A stretch of DNA of 7,063 nt from Kiritimatiellia bacterium (GTDB lineage Bacteria > Verrucomicrobiota > Kiritimatiellia > UBA8416 > JABMPJ01). Made by a program: the position numbers and the translations under genes. The stretch lies in contig JAOZSS010000065.1 of the NCBI GenBank assembly GCA_029939545.1, positions 1-7,063 of the forward strand, written 5' to 3'. Positions 1-5,663 of this stretch are shown in pieces (the stretch's first letter is position 1; the number at the start of each line of letters is the position of its first letter). Under the pieces are notes generated by a model. The model was given only the letters and a program-made list of their open reading frames with translations, did no database searches and was not told where the DNA came from.

Positions 1-573
1 TAGGAGATGCCCGATATCCAGGCAGACGCCCAGATCGAAGGTTTCGACGACTGGGGCAACATACTCGAACCGGTAGGCCAGTGTTTCCACGCAGAGGTGG
101 CGGGCGGGAACGCCTGTCTGCAAGAGGTCCGAGACCGAACGAGACACGTTGTCGGTCCAGGCGGGAATGTCCGTAGCGGGGATCGGTTCGCGGGAGTTGG
201 GGTCGTGCGCGTCAACATGGAGCAGATAGGCGAAGGGGGCGAGCGCGGCCGTCGCCTCAATCATGCGCCGACATGCGTCGACCGCCTGGAGGCGCCCGTT
301 GCTGTCGCTGCGGCACAGTGGCAGGTCCAGGGGAAGATGGACCGTGAAGGTGAGAGTGTTGGCTTCGGCCAGCTTGCGAAGTTGTTGAACGGATGCGGGA
401 GAAGGGACGTTAGACATCTCGGGTATCTCGAAGAGGAGCAGTTCGACGTCATCGACGAGCGGTGCCAGCGCCTCGACGTTGGGGCGTATGTCGGCCGGAA
501 TGATATAGGACGTGGTCCCAACTCGGAACGGGTAGCGGCCCTTCACACTGGGAATACCCTCAAGCGTCATCAT
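1..573 (-). CDS. cbiR: Cobamide-remodelling phosphodiesterase CbiR (3' end beyond window)
   Basis: Reading the minus strand from 573 gives 191 residues, open at the window edge. The product looks like a xylose-isomerase/endonuclease IV-type TIM barrel (AP_endonuc_2 family). The N-terminal motif FRVGTTSYIIPADI (16-29) followed by LVDDVELLLFE (39-49) matches my memory of CbiR, described in Akkermansia muciniphila, which hydrolyses cobamides to a cobinamide form so that a new lower ligand can be attached. Candidate metal or catalytic residues of the fold are His79 (TVHLPLDL), His119 (LLHVDAHD), Glu163 (CVETLAY), and Asp186 and His189 (LDIGHL). About 80 C-terminal residues are probably missing. 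The start overlaps the end of btuD by 14 bases. The ribosome binding site AAAGGGAG (578-585) lies 4 bases before the first ATG and 7 before a second ATG at 570, so the true start may be 570. Position directly behind btuFCD supports a corrinoid role. A sugar-phosphate isomerase is the main alternative. Confidence 0.83.
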   Translation of the reverse strand, partial: MMTLEGIPSVKGRYPFRVGTTSYIIPADIRPNVEALAPLVDDVELLLFEIPEMSNVPSPASVQQLRKLAEANTLTFTVHLPLDLPLCRSDSNGRLQAVDACRRMIEATAALAPFAYLLHVDAHDPNSREPIPATDIPAWTDNVSRSVSDLLQTGVPARHLCVETLAYRFEYVAPVVETFDLGVCLDIGHLL

Positions 574-1864
574 TGGGCTCCCTTTCTGATGTGGGTTCCG
601 CTGAAGCATCGATTGTCGCCAGCAGCGTGAACAGGTCGGCAACCGTCTGCCATTCCCGGGCACCGCGCTCAACCAGTTGCGCCGCGGTTTGGGTTGCGCG
701 TCGATCGGGCGTGTAGTCTCTCTCGCTGATGCCGGTTGCCAGAAAGACCGGTGTATCCTGGTCCAGTGCGCGCGCTGCAAGATCAAGGTTAACCGCATTG
801 CCGGGTCCAAACGGGGTGGGGCAGATCACGATGGCATGGGCCTGACGAACCTGGGTCTCGGCTTCAACGAACTTCTGCGCACTGACCGCCGAGAACGGTT
901 GCTCAAAGGTTCCTGTCATGCCGAGCGCGGACGCGGTCTGGCTGTCGCTGTCGCCGTGGTTCAGCACGCCGCAGGTCACGGTGTAGTCGCAGAGATGCAG
1001 GCGTCGGAGGATCTCCTCGCCGCTGCCGCCGCCGGCAACACAGTGGATGCGGAGCCCCTTGCCGCTGTGTCCGGAGGCCAGCCGTGGACTGGGTGTCACC
1101 ATTACCGATCCGCTCACTGGGTTGGGTTGTACACGTACGTCACAATGATACACCTGCCGCAGACGCGCTTCGGTCAGTACCTCTGCGGGCGTTCCGTCGG
1201 CGACCAGTTGGCCTTGATCGAGTAGCAGCAGGCGTTCGCAGAATTCGGCAGCAATATTCAGATCATGACTGACCGTGAGAATCGTAACGTCGGCCTCGTG
1301 GTTCAGCCTTTCGACGATCTGCATGACTTCGAGCGCGTGGTTGATGTCGAGATGTGAAGTGGCTTCGTCCATCAGGATCATGCGCGGTTGCTGCGCGAGC
1401 ACCATGGCGATAACGGCGCGCTGTTTTTCGCCGCCGCTGAGCTCAGAGAAGGGCCGGGAGCGCATCTCCATGACATCGGTATAGACCATGGCCTGCTCGA
1501 TGATGCGTCGGTCCTCCGATGAAAGGGCGTGGCGGTGTTCGCGGGCGTGGGTCCGCCCCATGGCCACAAGCGCTTCGACGGTGAAAGCCATGGGTGTACT
1601 GAGTTCCTGCGGGACCACGCCGACGCACTTGGCGCGATCGGTTGCCTTCAGGCTGGAGACGGGCTTGCCGAACAACGAAACGTGTCCATTGATGCGGGGC
1701 AGCAGTCCGGTCGCCGCACGAATAAGCGTGGTCTTGCCGCATCCGTTCGGCCCGATCACGCCGCAGAGTGTACCGGGGTCGACACTGAAGGAGAGCTCTT
1801 TGAAGACCGGCACGTGACGATACCCGCCGGTAACTTTGTTGAAGGACAGGGCCGGAATGCTCAT
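560..1864 (-). CDS. btuD: Corrinoid ABC transporter ATPase BtuD with uncharacterised C-terminal domain
   Basis: The 434-residue product is the cytoplasmic ATPase that powers the BtuC channel. Residues 1-250 form a FecE/BtuD-type ABC domain: Walker A GPNGCGKTT (38-46), Q-loop Gln86, signature LSGGE (142-146), Walker B ending in Asp166-Glu167, D-loop SHLD (170-173) and switch His200. Usual BtuD or FecE proteins stop near 250-270 residues. Here a linker (about 250-269) leads to about 165 further residues with a glycine-rich GGGSG turn (278-282) after a beta strand, and a PFGPGN motif further on, suggesting a Rossmann-like nucleotide-binding fold of unknown role. I recall similar tails on other iron/cobalamin ATPases, so the fusion is probably a family rather than unique. 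The start at 1864 is preferred over an upstream in-frame start at 1924: it has AAGGGGTG six bases before it, forms an ATGA overlap with btuC, and matches the usual N-terminus. Heme or siderophore substrate is possible but the neighbours favour corrinoids. Confidence 0.9.
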   Translation of the reverse strand: MSIPALSFNKVTGGYRHVPVFKELSFSVDPGTLCGVIGPNGCGKTTLIRAATGLLPRINGHVSLFGKPVSSLKATDRAKCVGVVPQELSTPMAFTVEALVAMGRTHAREHRHALSSEDRRIIEQAMVYTDVMEMRSRPFSELSGGEKQRAVIAMVLAQQPRMILMDEATSHLDINHALEVMQIVERLNHEADVTILTVSHDLNIAAEFCERLLLLDQGQLVADGTPAEVLTEARLRQVYHCDVRVQPNPVSGSVMVTPSPRLASGHSGKGLRIHCVAGGGSGEEILRRLHLCDYTVTCGVLNHGDSDSQTASALGMTGTFEQPFSAVSAQKFVEAETQVRQAHAIVICPTPFGPGNAVNLDLAARALDQDTPVFLATGISERDYTPDRRATQTAAQLVERGAREWQTVADLFTLLATIDASAEPTSEREPNDDA

Positions 1865-2862
1865 TCGACCCACCCCTTCTTTCCCCGCAACTTGAGAATG
1901 GTAAGAAAGAAAGGCCCGCCGCACAGGGCGGTCAGGACGCCCACCGGAATTTCGCGCGGGGCCAGGACAGAACGTGCGAGGGCATCACATAGCGCCAGGA
2001 ACACGCCGCCGGCAAGGGCGGTGGCCGGAATGAGGCGCCGGTGTCCGGGACCGAGCAGGCTGCGCATGACATGGGGAACAATGAGACCGACGAAGCCGAT
2101 CAGGCCGGCCAGCGATACGGCGGCTGCCGCCAGCAGGCTACCCAGGAGGAGACCAATGGCCGTCATCAGTTCCGTGCGCACACCCACATGATGGGCGACC
2201 TCGCGTCCAAGCGTGAGGGCATCAAGCTGCGGGGCAATAAACCAGGCCGCCGCGATGCCGCCCACAACCACGACTGCTGTCATGACCATCTGTCCCTGAG
2301 ACGTCGGCTGAAGGTTGCCGAGCATCCACCAGATGACGCTATGCAGACCCTCGTGTGACGCGGTGGCCACGAGGAACATCAGGATGCTGGACGCAATGGA
2401 ACTCACGATGACGCCGCTGAGGATGAGACTGTACACCGAGGCACGAGTTCCGCCTGCTACGGCGAGGACGATGAGCAGGGCGAGCATAGCGCCCACGAAC
2501 GCCGTGACAGGTAGGAGGAAGAAGGTGATCGCCGTGCCGAGTCCGGCCAGGATAATGCACGCGGCGCCGAGTCCAGCCCCACTGCTGACGCCAAGCACAT
2601 AGGGCTCGGCGAGCGGGTTGCGTAGTAGCGCTTGGAAAATGACGCCGGCACAGGAGAGCGCCGCCCCAACAACCAGTCCTGTTGCGACGCGGTTGAGGCG
2701 GAGGGAGAGAATGGCGCGCCCCATGGGCGTGTCAACGGCGGGGAGCCCGAATCCGGAAGGGCCGCTGAGGACGCAGATTGCGAGCAGAAGCATCGTGCCG
2801 ACTCCGAGTAGGGCGATGAGAAGTCGCGATGAACGGTTTGTGCGAGAGGGCTCACAGGTCAT
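1861..2862 (-). CDS. btuC: Corrinoid ABC transporter permease BtuC (FecCD family)
   Basis: This 333-residue, very hydrophobic protein is the membrane channel subunit, expected to act as a dimer with BtuD. It has the FecCD/BtuC layout: a first membrane segment at about 14-34, the LRLNRVATGLVVGAALSCAG region, the NPLAEPYVLGVSSGAGLG motif after the second helix, a GLIGFVGLIVPHVMR segment, the cytoplasmic coupling region GPGHRR (271-276) that contacts the ATPase, and the closing REIPVG...PFF motif (303-318). Length is normal for the family (about 320-350). The ribosome binding site GGGAGG (2869-2874) sits six bases before the ATG, inside the end of btuF. It overlaps btuF by 11 bases and btuD by 4, so translation is probably coupled. 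FecCD permeases also carry siderophores or heme; corrinoid specificity here is inferred from the linked cbiR. Confidence 0.93.
   Translation of the reverse strand: MTCEPSRTNRSSRLLIALLGVGTMLLLAICVLSGPSGFGLPAVDTPMGRAILSLRLNRVATGLVVGAALSCAGVIFQALLRNPLAEPYVLGVSSGAGLGAACIILAGLGTAITFFLLPVTAFVGAMLALLIVLAVAGGTRASVYSLILSGVIVSSIASSILMFLVATASHEGLHSVIWWMLGNLQPTSQGQMVMTAVVVVGGIAAAWFIAPQLDALTLGREVAHHVGVRTELMTAIGLLLGSLLAAAAVSLAGLIGFVGLIVPHVMRSLLGPGHRRLIPATALAGGVFLALCDALARSVLAPREIPVGVLTALCGGPFFLTILKLRGKKGWVE
1871..1878 (-). promoter_or_regulatory. Ribosome binding site that sets the btuD start
   Basis: AAGGGGTG on the minus strand lies six bases before the ATG at 1864. The longer reading frame could begin 20 codons earlier at 1924, but those codons lie inside btuC and do not resemble an ATPase N-terminus. 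This site together with the ATGA overlap favours the shorter protein. Confidence 0.7.
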
Positions 2863-3781
2863 GGGGTGCCTCCCGTCTCGCCTTCTCTACGCAGGCACGC
2901 ATGGCCTCGAGTCCTGCCAGCAGTCGCGGGCCCGGGCGCAACAGGATGTCGTTGTTGAGCCCTTCGAAAACGCAGTCGGTCTTTACGGCCGTGATGTGTC
3001 CCCATCCGGGGCGGCGTTTCACGGCGTCGGCGGCACCATCGCTGCGTCCCATGTAGAGGCAGAGGATAACATCGGGATTCTCAGCGATGACTTGCTCAGG
3101 CGAGATCTGGAAGTAGGCCTTTTTGACGGAATCGGCAATGGTTCGTCCGCCCGTAAGCCGTATGAGGTCGGCGAGGAACGTGTTGCTTCCGACGGTGGTC
3201 ATGGGGTCGTGCCAGACTTCGGCGTAGACGGAGGGGGGAGGGCGGAGGGAGGAGGTCCCCCCTTCGTTCTGCGAGCTTCGGAGGGCAGGCGGAGAGCGGA
3301 GGGCGGAAGACTGTGCATCAGCAATGGCGTTGGCGATTTTGGTGGCGAGGGCGTTGGCTTGCGCGGTGTGGCCGGTGATTTCGCCGAGCTCGCGAAGCAT
3401 GGGTGCGATGTCCGCGAGGGAGTGGCAGGTGATGCGACGGCGTTCGATGCCCATGGCGCTGATCTGGGCGGCGACGCTCTCGTCGGCGAGGTCAATATCG
3501 AGGACCAGCGTGGGCTGTGCGAGGGCAAGAAGCTCAAGCGAGGGGTGCCCGAAACCGCCGATAACAGGAACGCGTTCCACGATCTCGGGAGGATAGTTAC
3601 ACGCCGAGGTGCGGCCGACAAGCAGGTGGCCGGCGCCAATAGCGCAGAGGCTTTCGGTAAGATTGGGTGCCAGGGAAACGATGCGGATTCCGGTTTGGGG
3701 CGTTGACGCGGAAGGAGGCCGACAGCCTGCTGAGAGCAGCAGGCTGATCAGTAGGAGTACGCCTGTCCGGGACTGTTGCAT
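2852..3781 (-). CDS. btuF: Corrinoid-binding lipoprotein BtuF (periplasmic binding protein)
   Basis: The 309-residue product is a class III (helical-backbone) substrate-binding protein that delivers ligand to BtuC. The start at 3781 is chosen over an in-frame start at 3826 because it begins a signal peptide: MQQSRTGVLLLISLLLSAGC, with Cys20 as the probable lipidated residue. AGGGAG (3791-3796) lies nine bases upstream. Lobe one contains RIVSLAPNLTESLCAIGAG (33-51) and a YPPE motif (63-66), both typical of BtuF/FecB. A connecting helix (about 125-156) follows. Lobe two begins at YAEVW (186-190) and includes GSNTFLADLIRLTGG and FQISPEQVIAENPDVIL. Residues about 157-185 are a Ser/Pro/Arg/Leu-rich stretch absent from the family pattern and encoded by repetitive DNA, described separately. 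First gene of the overlapping btuFCD-cbiR cluster. Substrate is inferred from context; related proteins bind siderophores or heme. Confidence 0.9.
   Translation of the reverse strand: MQQSRTGVLLLISLLLSAGCRPPSASTPQTGIRIVSLAPNLTESLCAIGAGHLLVGRTSACNYPPEIVERVPVIGGFGHPSLELLALAQPTLVLDIDLADESVAAQISAMGIERRRITCHSLADIAPMLRELGEITGHTAQANALATKIANAIADAQSSALRSPPALRSSQNEGGTSSLRPPPSVYAEVWHDPMTTVGSNTFLADLIRLTGGRTIADSVKKAYFQISPEQVIAENPDVILCLYMGRSDGAADAVKRRPGWGHITAVKTDCVFEGLNNDILLRPGPRLLAGLEAMRACVEKARREAPHDL
3230..3310 (-). repeat. Low-complexity repeat-like insert within btuF
   Basis: This 81-base stretch is strikingly biased: nearly all purine on the plus strand (pyrimidine on the coding strand), except for a central block around 3257-3279. 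The coding strand shows imperfect heptamers of the CCGCCCT, CCGCTCT type on both sides of the core AACGAAGGGGGGACC. Read in frame it yields about 27 residues rich in Ser, Pro, Arg and Leu (SALRSPPALRSSQNEGG and onward), placed between the connecting helix and the first strand of lobe two of BtuF. The reading frame is preserved. It looks like a dispersed intergenic-type repeat or a simple-sequence expansion tolerated in a surface loop. I cannot see a second copy in this window. Confidence 0.55.
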
Positions 3782-3790
3782 GAAGTGAGA

Positions 3791-3807
3791 CTCCCTATGA
3801 GAGGGAG
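3791..3807 (-). promoter_or_regulatory. Hairpin sequestering the btuF ribosome binding site
   Basis: On the transcript, CTCCCT (3802-3807), loop CTCAT and AGGGAG (3791-3796) form a perfect six-pair stem. The 3' arm is the btuF Shine-Dalgarno sequence itself, nine bases before the ATG. This arrangement can lower translation unless the stem is opened by an upstream structure, a ligand or a protein. No run of T follows, so it is not an intrinsic terminator. The pairing is seen directly; regulation is inferred. Confidence 0.5.
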
Positions 3808-3914
3808 AATGTCCAACAGCCAACACTCAAATCCAATTTCCAAGGGGGTATCCTTTGCAAGGCTTCACGCACCCTTCTGCTAACCCCGTGTGTGTCGCTC
3901 GAATTCTCACCTTG

Positions 3915-3948
3915 GATATTGGATATCCCTTGTTCGATATTGGATATC
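3915..3948. repeat. Two identical 13-base dyads, 21-base period
   Basis: GATATTGGATATC occurs at 3915-3927 and again, without a mismatch, at 3936-3948. Each copy is itself an inverted repeat (GATAT, three central bases, ATATC). The centre-to-centre distance of 21 bases equals two turns of DNA. They lie in the 215-base gap between ilvC and btuF, 134 bases or more upstream of the btuF start. They could be a paired operator for a dimeric regulator. They also resemble short repeats that I remember as dispersed between genes of PVC-type and related genomes, which would make a regulatory role less likely. Confidence 0.6.
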
Positions 3949-3996
3949 TTCCCCGTTTCCAGTATGGCTCTATCGCCAACCCTTTTCGGACAGGCT

Positions 3997-5097
3997 CTAG
4001 TTAGTCTTGCGGCCACCCACGCCCTTGGTGTCCTTGGTGATGGTGCGTGCCTTCTCCTTCGGGCGCAGCTTGCGCACTGCGGCGCCGGCCTGCCACATCT
4101 CGGAGTTTCCTATGGCATCCAGCTCTTTCGTGAGCTGTTCTTTGTAGTTCTTCTTGCCGCAGGTGCGCATGACGCGTGCGGCTTCTTTCTTCGTGGCGAC
4201 GGCCTTGTAGAGATCCTTGAAGACCGGAAGGGTGGCCTTCTTGAATTTCGGGCGCCAGTCCAGTGCGCCGCGCTGGGCAGTCGCTGAGCAGTTGGCGAAC
4301 ATCCAGTCCATGCCGTTCTCGTCCACGAGGCGGATCAGGCTCTGGGTCAACTCTTCAACGGTCTCGTTGAACGCTTCGCTCGGCGAGTGGCCGTTCTCGC
4401 GGAGCACGTCGTACTGGGCTTCCATTACGCCTGCCAGCGCGCCCATCAGGATGCCGCGCTCACCCACGAGGTCGCTGGTGACTTCCTTCTCGAACGTGGT
4501 TGGGAAGAGGTAGCCCGATCCGACGGCGAGACCGATAGCCATGCAGCGTTCTTCGGCGCGGCCGGTGTAGTCCTGCCCGACTGCAAAGCTGGAGTTGATG
4601 CCGACGCCGGCGAGGAAGTTGCGGCGCACCGAGGTGCCCGAGCCCTTCGGGGCGACGAGAAGCGTATCCACGTTGGCGGGAGGCACAACCTTGGTGAGGT
4701 CATTGTAGACCAGGCCGAAGCCGTGCGAGAAGTAGAGGGCGTCGCCTTCATTCAGGCGGGGCTTGACCAGCTTGTAGACCGGCTTCATCGCGGCATCAGC
4801 CACGAGCATCATGATGATCGTGCCACGCTCGGCGGCTTCTTCGATGGTGAAGAGTGTCTCACCTTCAACCCAACCGTCCTTCTTGGCGCGGTTCCAGTCT
4901 TTGCGGAACGACTTGGCCTGGCCGATGATCACGTTGATCCCGTTGTCCTTCATGTTCAGCGCCTGGGCCGGGCCCTGCACGCCATAACCGATAACGGCAA
5001 CGACTTCGTTTTTGAGGACCTTGCGGGCTTTGGCAAGGGAGAATTCCTTGCGCGTCACGACGGTTTCTTTGCTGCCGCCAAAATCGATAACTGCCAT
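3997..5097 (-). CDS. ilvC: Ketol-acid reductoisomerase (class I)
   Basis: The 366-residue enzyme converts acetolactate or acetohydroxybutyrate to the dihydroxy acid in valine, leucine and isoleucine synthesis, using Mg2+ and a nicotinamide cofactor in the cytoplasm. The Rossmann motif is GYGVQG (37-42). Other landmarks are SHGF with His125, PKGSG (150-154), Mg-binding Asp209 and Glu213 (SDLVGERG) and Glu245 and Glu249 (NETVEEL), and the substrate loop CSATAQRGALDW. The sequence follows the variant shared by fungi, Bacteroidetes and PVC bacteria (HSPSEAFNETVEE, FKDLY) rather than the common E. coli or Bacillus types. There is one C-terminal domain copy, consistent with class I. The cofactor loop IIGQAKSFRKDW (57-68) carries basic residues, compatible with NADPH. 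The last 18 or so residues are a basic tail (TITKDTKGVGGRKTN) that I do not recognise as conserved. Strong ribosome binding site AAGGAGGGAA (5101-5110). No other ilv or leu gene is visible nearby. Confidence 0.96.
   Translation of the reverse strand: MAVIDFGGSKETVVTRKEFSLAKARKVLKNEVVAVIGYGVQGPAQALNMKDNGINVIIGQAKSFRKDWNRAKKDGWVEGETLFTIEEAAERGTIIMMLVADAAMKPVYKLVKPRLNEGDALYFSHGFGLVYNDLTKVVPPANVDTLLVAPKGSGTSVRRNFLAGVGINSSFAVGQDYTGRAEERCMAIGLAVGSGYLFPTTFEKEVTSDLVGERGILMGALAGVMEAQYDVLRENGHSPSEAFNETVEELTQSLIRLVDENGMDWMFANCSATAQRGALDWRPKFKKATLPVFKDLYKAVATKKEAARVMRTCGKKNYKEQLTKELDAIGNSEMWQAGAAVRKLRPKEKARTITKDTKGVGGRKTN
4023..4040. repeat. Tandem 9-base repeat in the ilvC tail
   Basis: CCTTGGTGT (4023-4031) is followed directly by CCTTGGTGA (4032-4040), differing at one base. 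It encodes part of the basic KARI tail (the repeated Thr-Lys of TKDTKG), suggesting that the tail grew by short tandem duplication. Confidence 0.5.
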
Positions 5098-5164
5098 TGT
5101 TTCCCTCCTTGGGTGTTTTACTTTTCTTGGTTCAGTGAGAGTGGAATATTGAGGGGTATGTCGG

Positions 5165-5647
5165 CTAGCCCATTAGGCCAGACACAAACCAGTAGATCAG
5201 TGCGCCGAGTCCAAGCACGATGACGATGGTGATAGAAACCCACATCCCGACGCGACTCTTGCGTACGCCGAACTCGGGGGGCGTCTGGCGGATCGGCCCG
5301 GTCCGAATGGTGTCCTGGGGGCCGGTGTCGGTAGACGCGATGCTTGAGGCCGTCCCGATATCATCGCCTTCAATGGTCATCCGTATGCTTCCAACAGTTA
5401 GGACATCGCCGGGCGCGAGCGGAACTTCAGTAACCAGTCCACCATTAAGGTAGGTTCCGTTGGTTGAGTTCAAGTCCCTCAGCGTGTAACGGTTATCCTT
5501 GCGAAGGATAGCGCAGTGACGTGATGAGGCAGCCGGATCATCAATGGTTACGGCGTTATCGGCGGCACGCCCAATGACAGTTTCTTCCTGGTCGAGCACA
5601 ATGACTCGATCCTTGGAACCTTCGCTCTGCATTCGTAAAGTAGCCAT
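5165..5647 (-). CDS. FHA-domain protein with C-terminal membrane anchor
   Basis: The 160-residue product has an N-terminal forkhead-associated domain, which binds phosphothreonine peptides. Conserved positions are visible: Gly26-Arg27 (VIGR), the SSRH motif (41-44), DLNSTNGTYLNG (58-69) with Asn63-Gly64, and LAPGDVLTVGS (77-87). A Thr/Ser/Pro-rich linker follows (about 95-127), then basic residues Arg129, Lys130 and Arg132, and a single hydrophobic segment (about 134-157) at the very end. This predicts a tail-anchored protein with the FHA domain in the cytoplasm. The start at 5647 lies 16 bases after the pyrC stop; only a weak ribosome binding site is seen. A GTG at 5689 in frame would overlap pyrC by 26 bases and adds no conserved sequence. 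Its partner is unknown; Ser/Thr kinase signalling is the usual setting for FHA proteins, but no kinase gene is in view. Confidence 0.88.
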   Translation of the reverse strand: MATLRMQSEGSKDRVIVLDQEETVIGRAADNAVTIDDPAASSRHCAILRKDNRYTLRDLNSTNGTYLNGGLVTEVPLAPGDVLTVGSIRMTIEGDDIGTASSIASTDTGPQDTIRTGPIRQTPPEFGVRKSRVGMWVSITIVIVLGLGALIYWFVSGLMG

Positions 5648-5663
5648 AGTTGAGCAGGTTGTC

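Larger units (their letters stand above)
3782..3996. other. ilvC-btuF intergenic region (btuF leader)
   Basis: This 215-base gap separates the end of ilvC from btuF and is the only long non-coding stretch. It holds the paired dyads at 3915-3948, an imperfect dyad CCTT-TGC-AAGG at 3852-3862, a GTTGGCTGTTGG tandem on the transcript strand, and the hairpin over the btuF ribosome binding site. I see no convincing sigma-70 promoter, no intrinsic terminator after ilvC, and none of the conserved boxes of a cobalamin riboswitch. A weak reading frame across it is not supported as a gene. Confidence 0.6.

Noticed and set aside
7..630. A 207-codon open frame on the plus strand
   Set aside because: Its opposite strand encodes the CbiR barrel with conserved His, Glu and Asp motifs; the plus-strand product resembles nothing.
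1865..1924. A 20-codon N-terminal extension of btuD starting at 1924
   Set aside because: It is antisense-free but lies wholly in the btuC end, is not ABC-like, and a better start with ribosome binding site exists at 1864.
1529..2191. A 220-codon plus-strand frame across the btuC-btuD junction
   Set aside because: Antisense to two well-supported genes, Arg/Pro/Ala-rich, and no plausible domain.
2618..3706. A 362-codon open frame on the plus strand
   Set aside because: It lies opposite btuF and btuC, which have clear family motifs, and its translation has no recognisable domain. High GC content produces long antisense frames.
3782..3996. Cobalamin riboswitch before btuF
   Set aside because: Expected from context, but the conserved boxes are not found on the transcript strand; only GCCATACTGG is loosely similar to the B12 box.
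3795..4016. A 73-codon minus-strand frame through the ilvC-btuF gap
   Set aside because: It overlaps ilvC, and its peptide is only the translation of the GATATTGGATATC-type repeats; no ribosome binding site or conserved domain.
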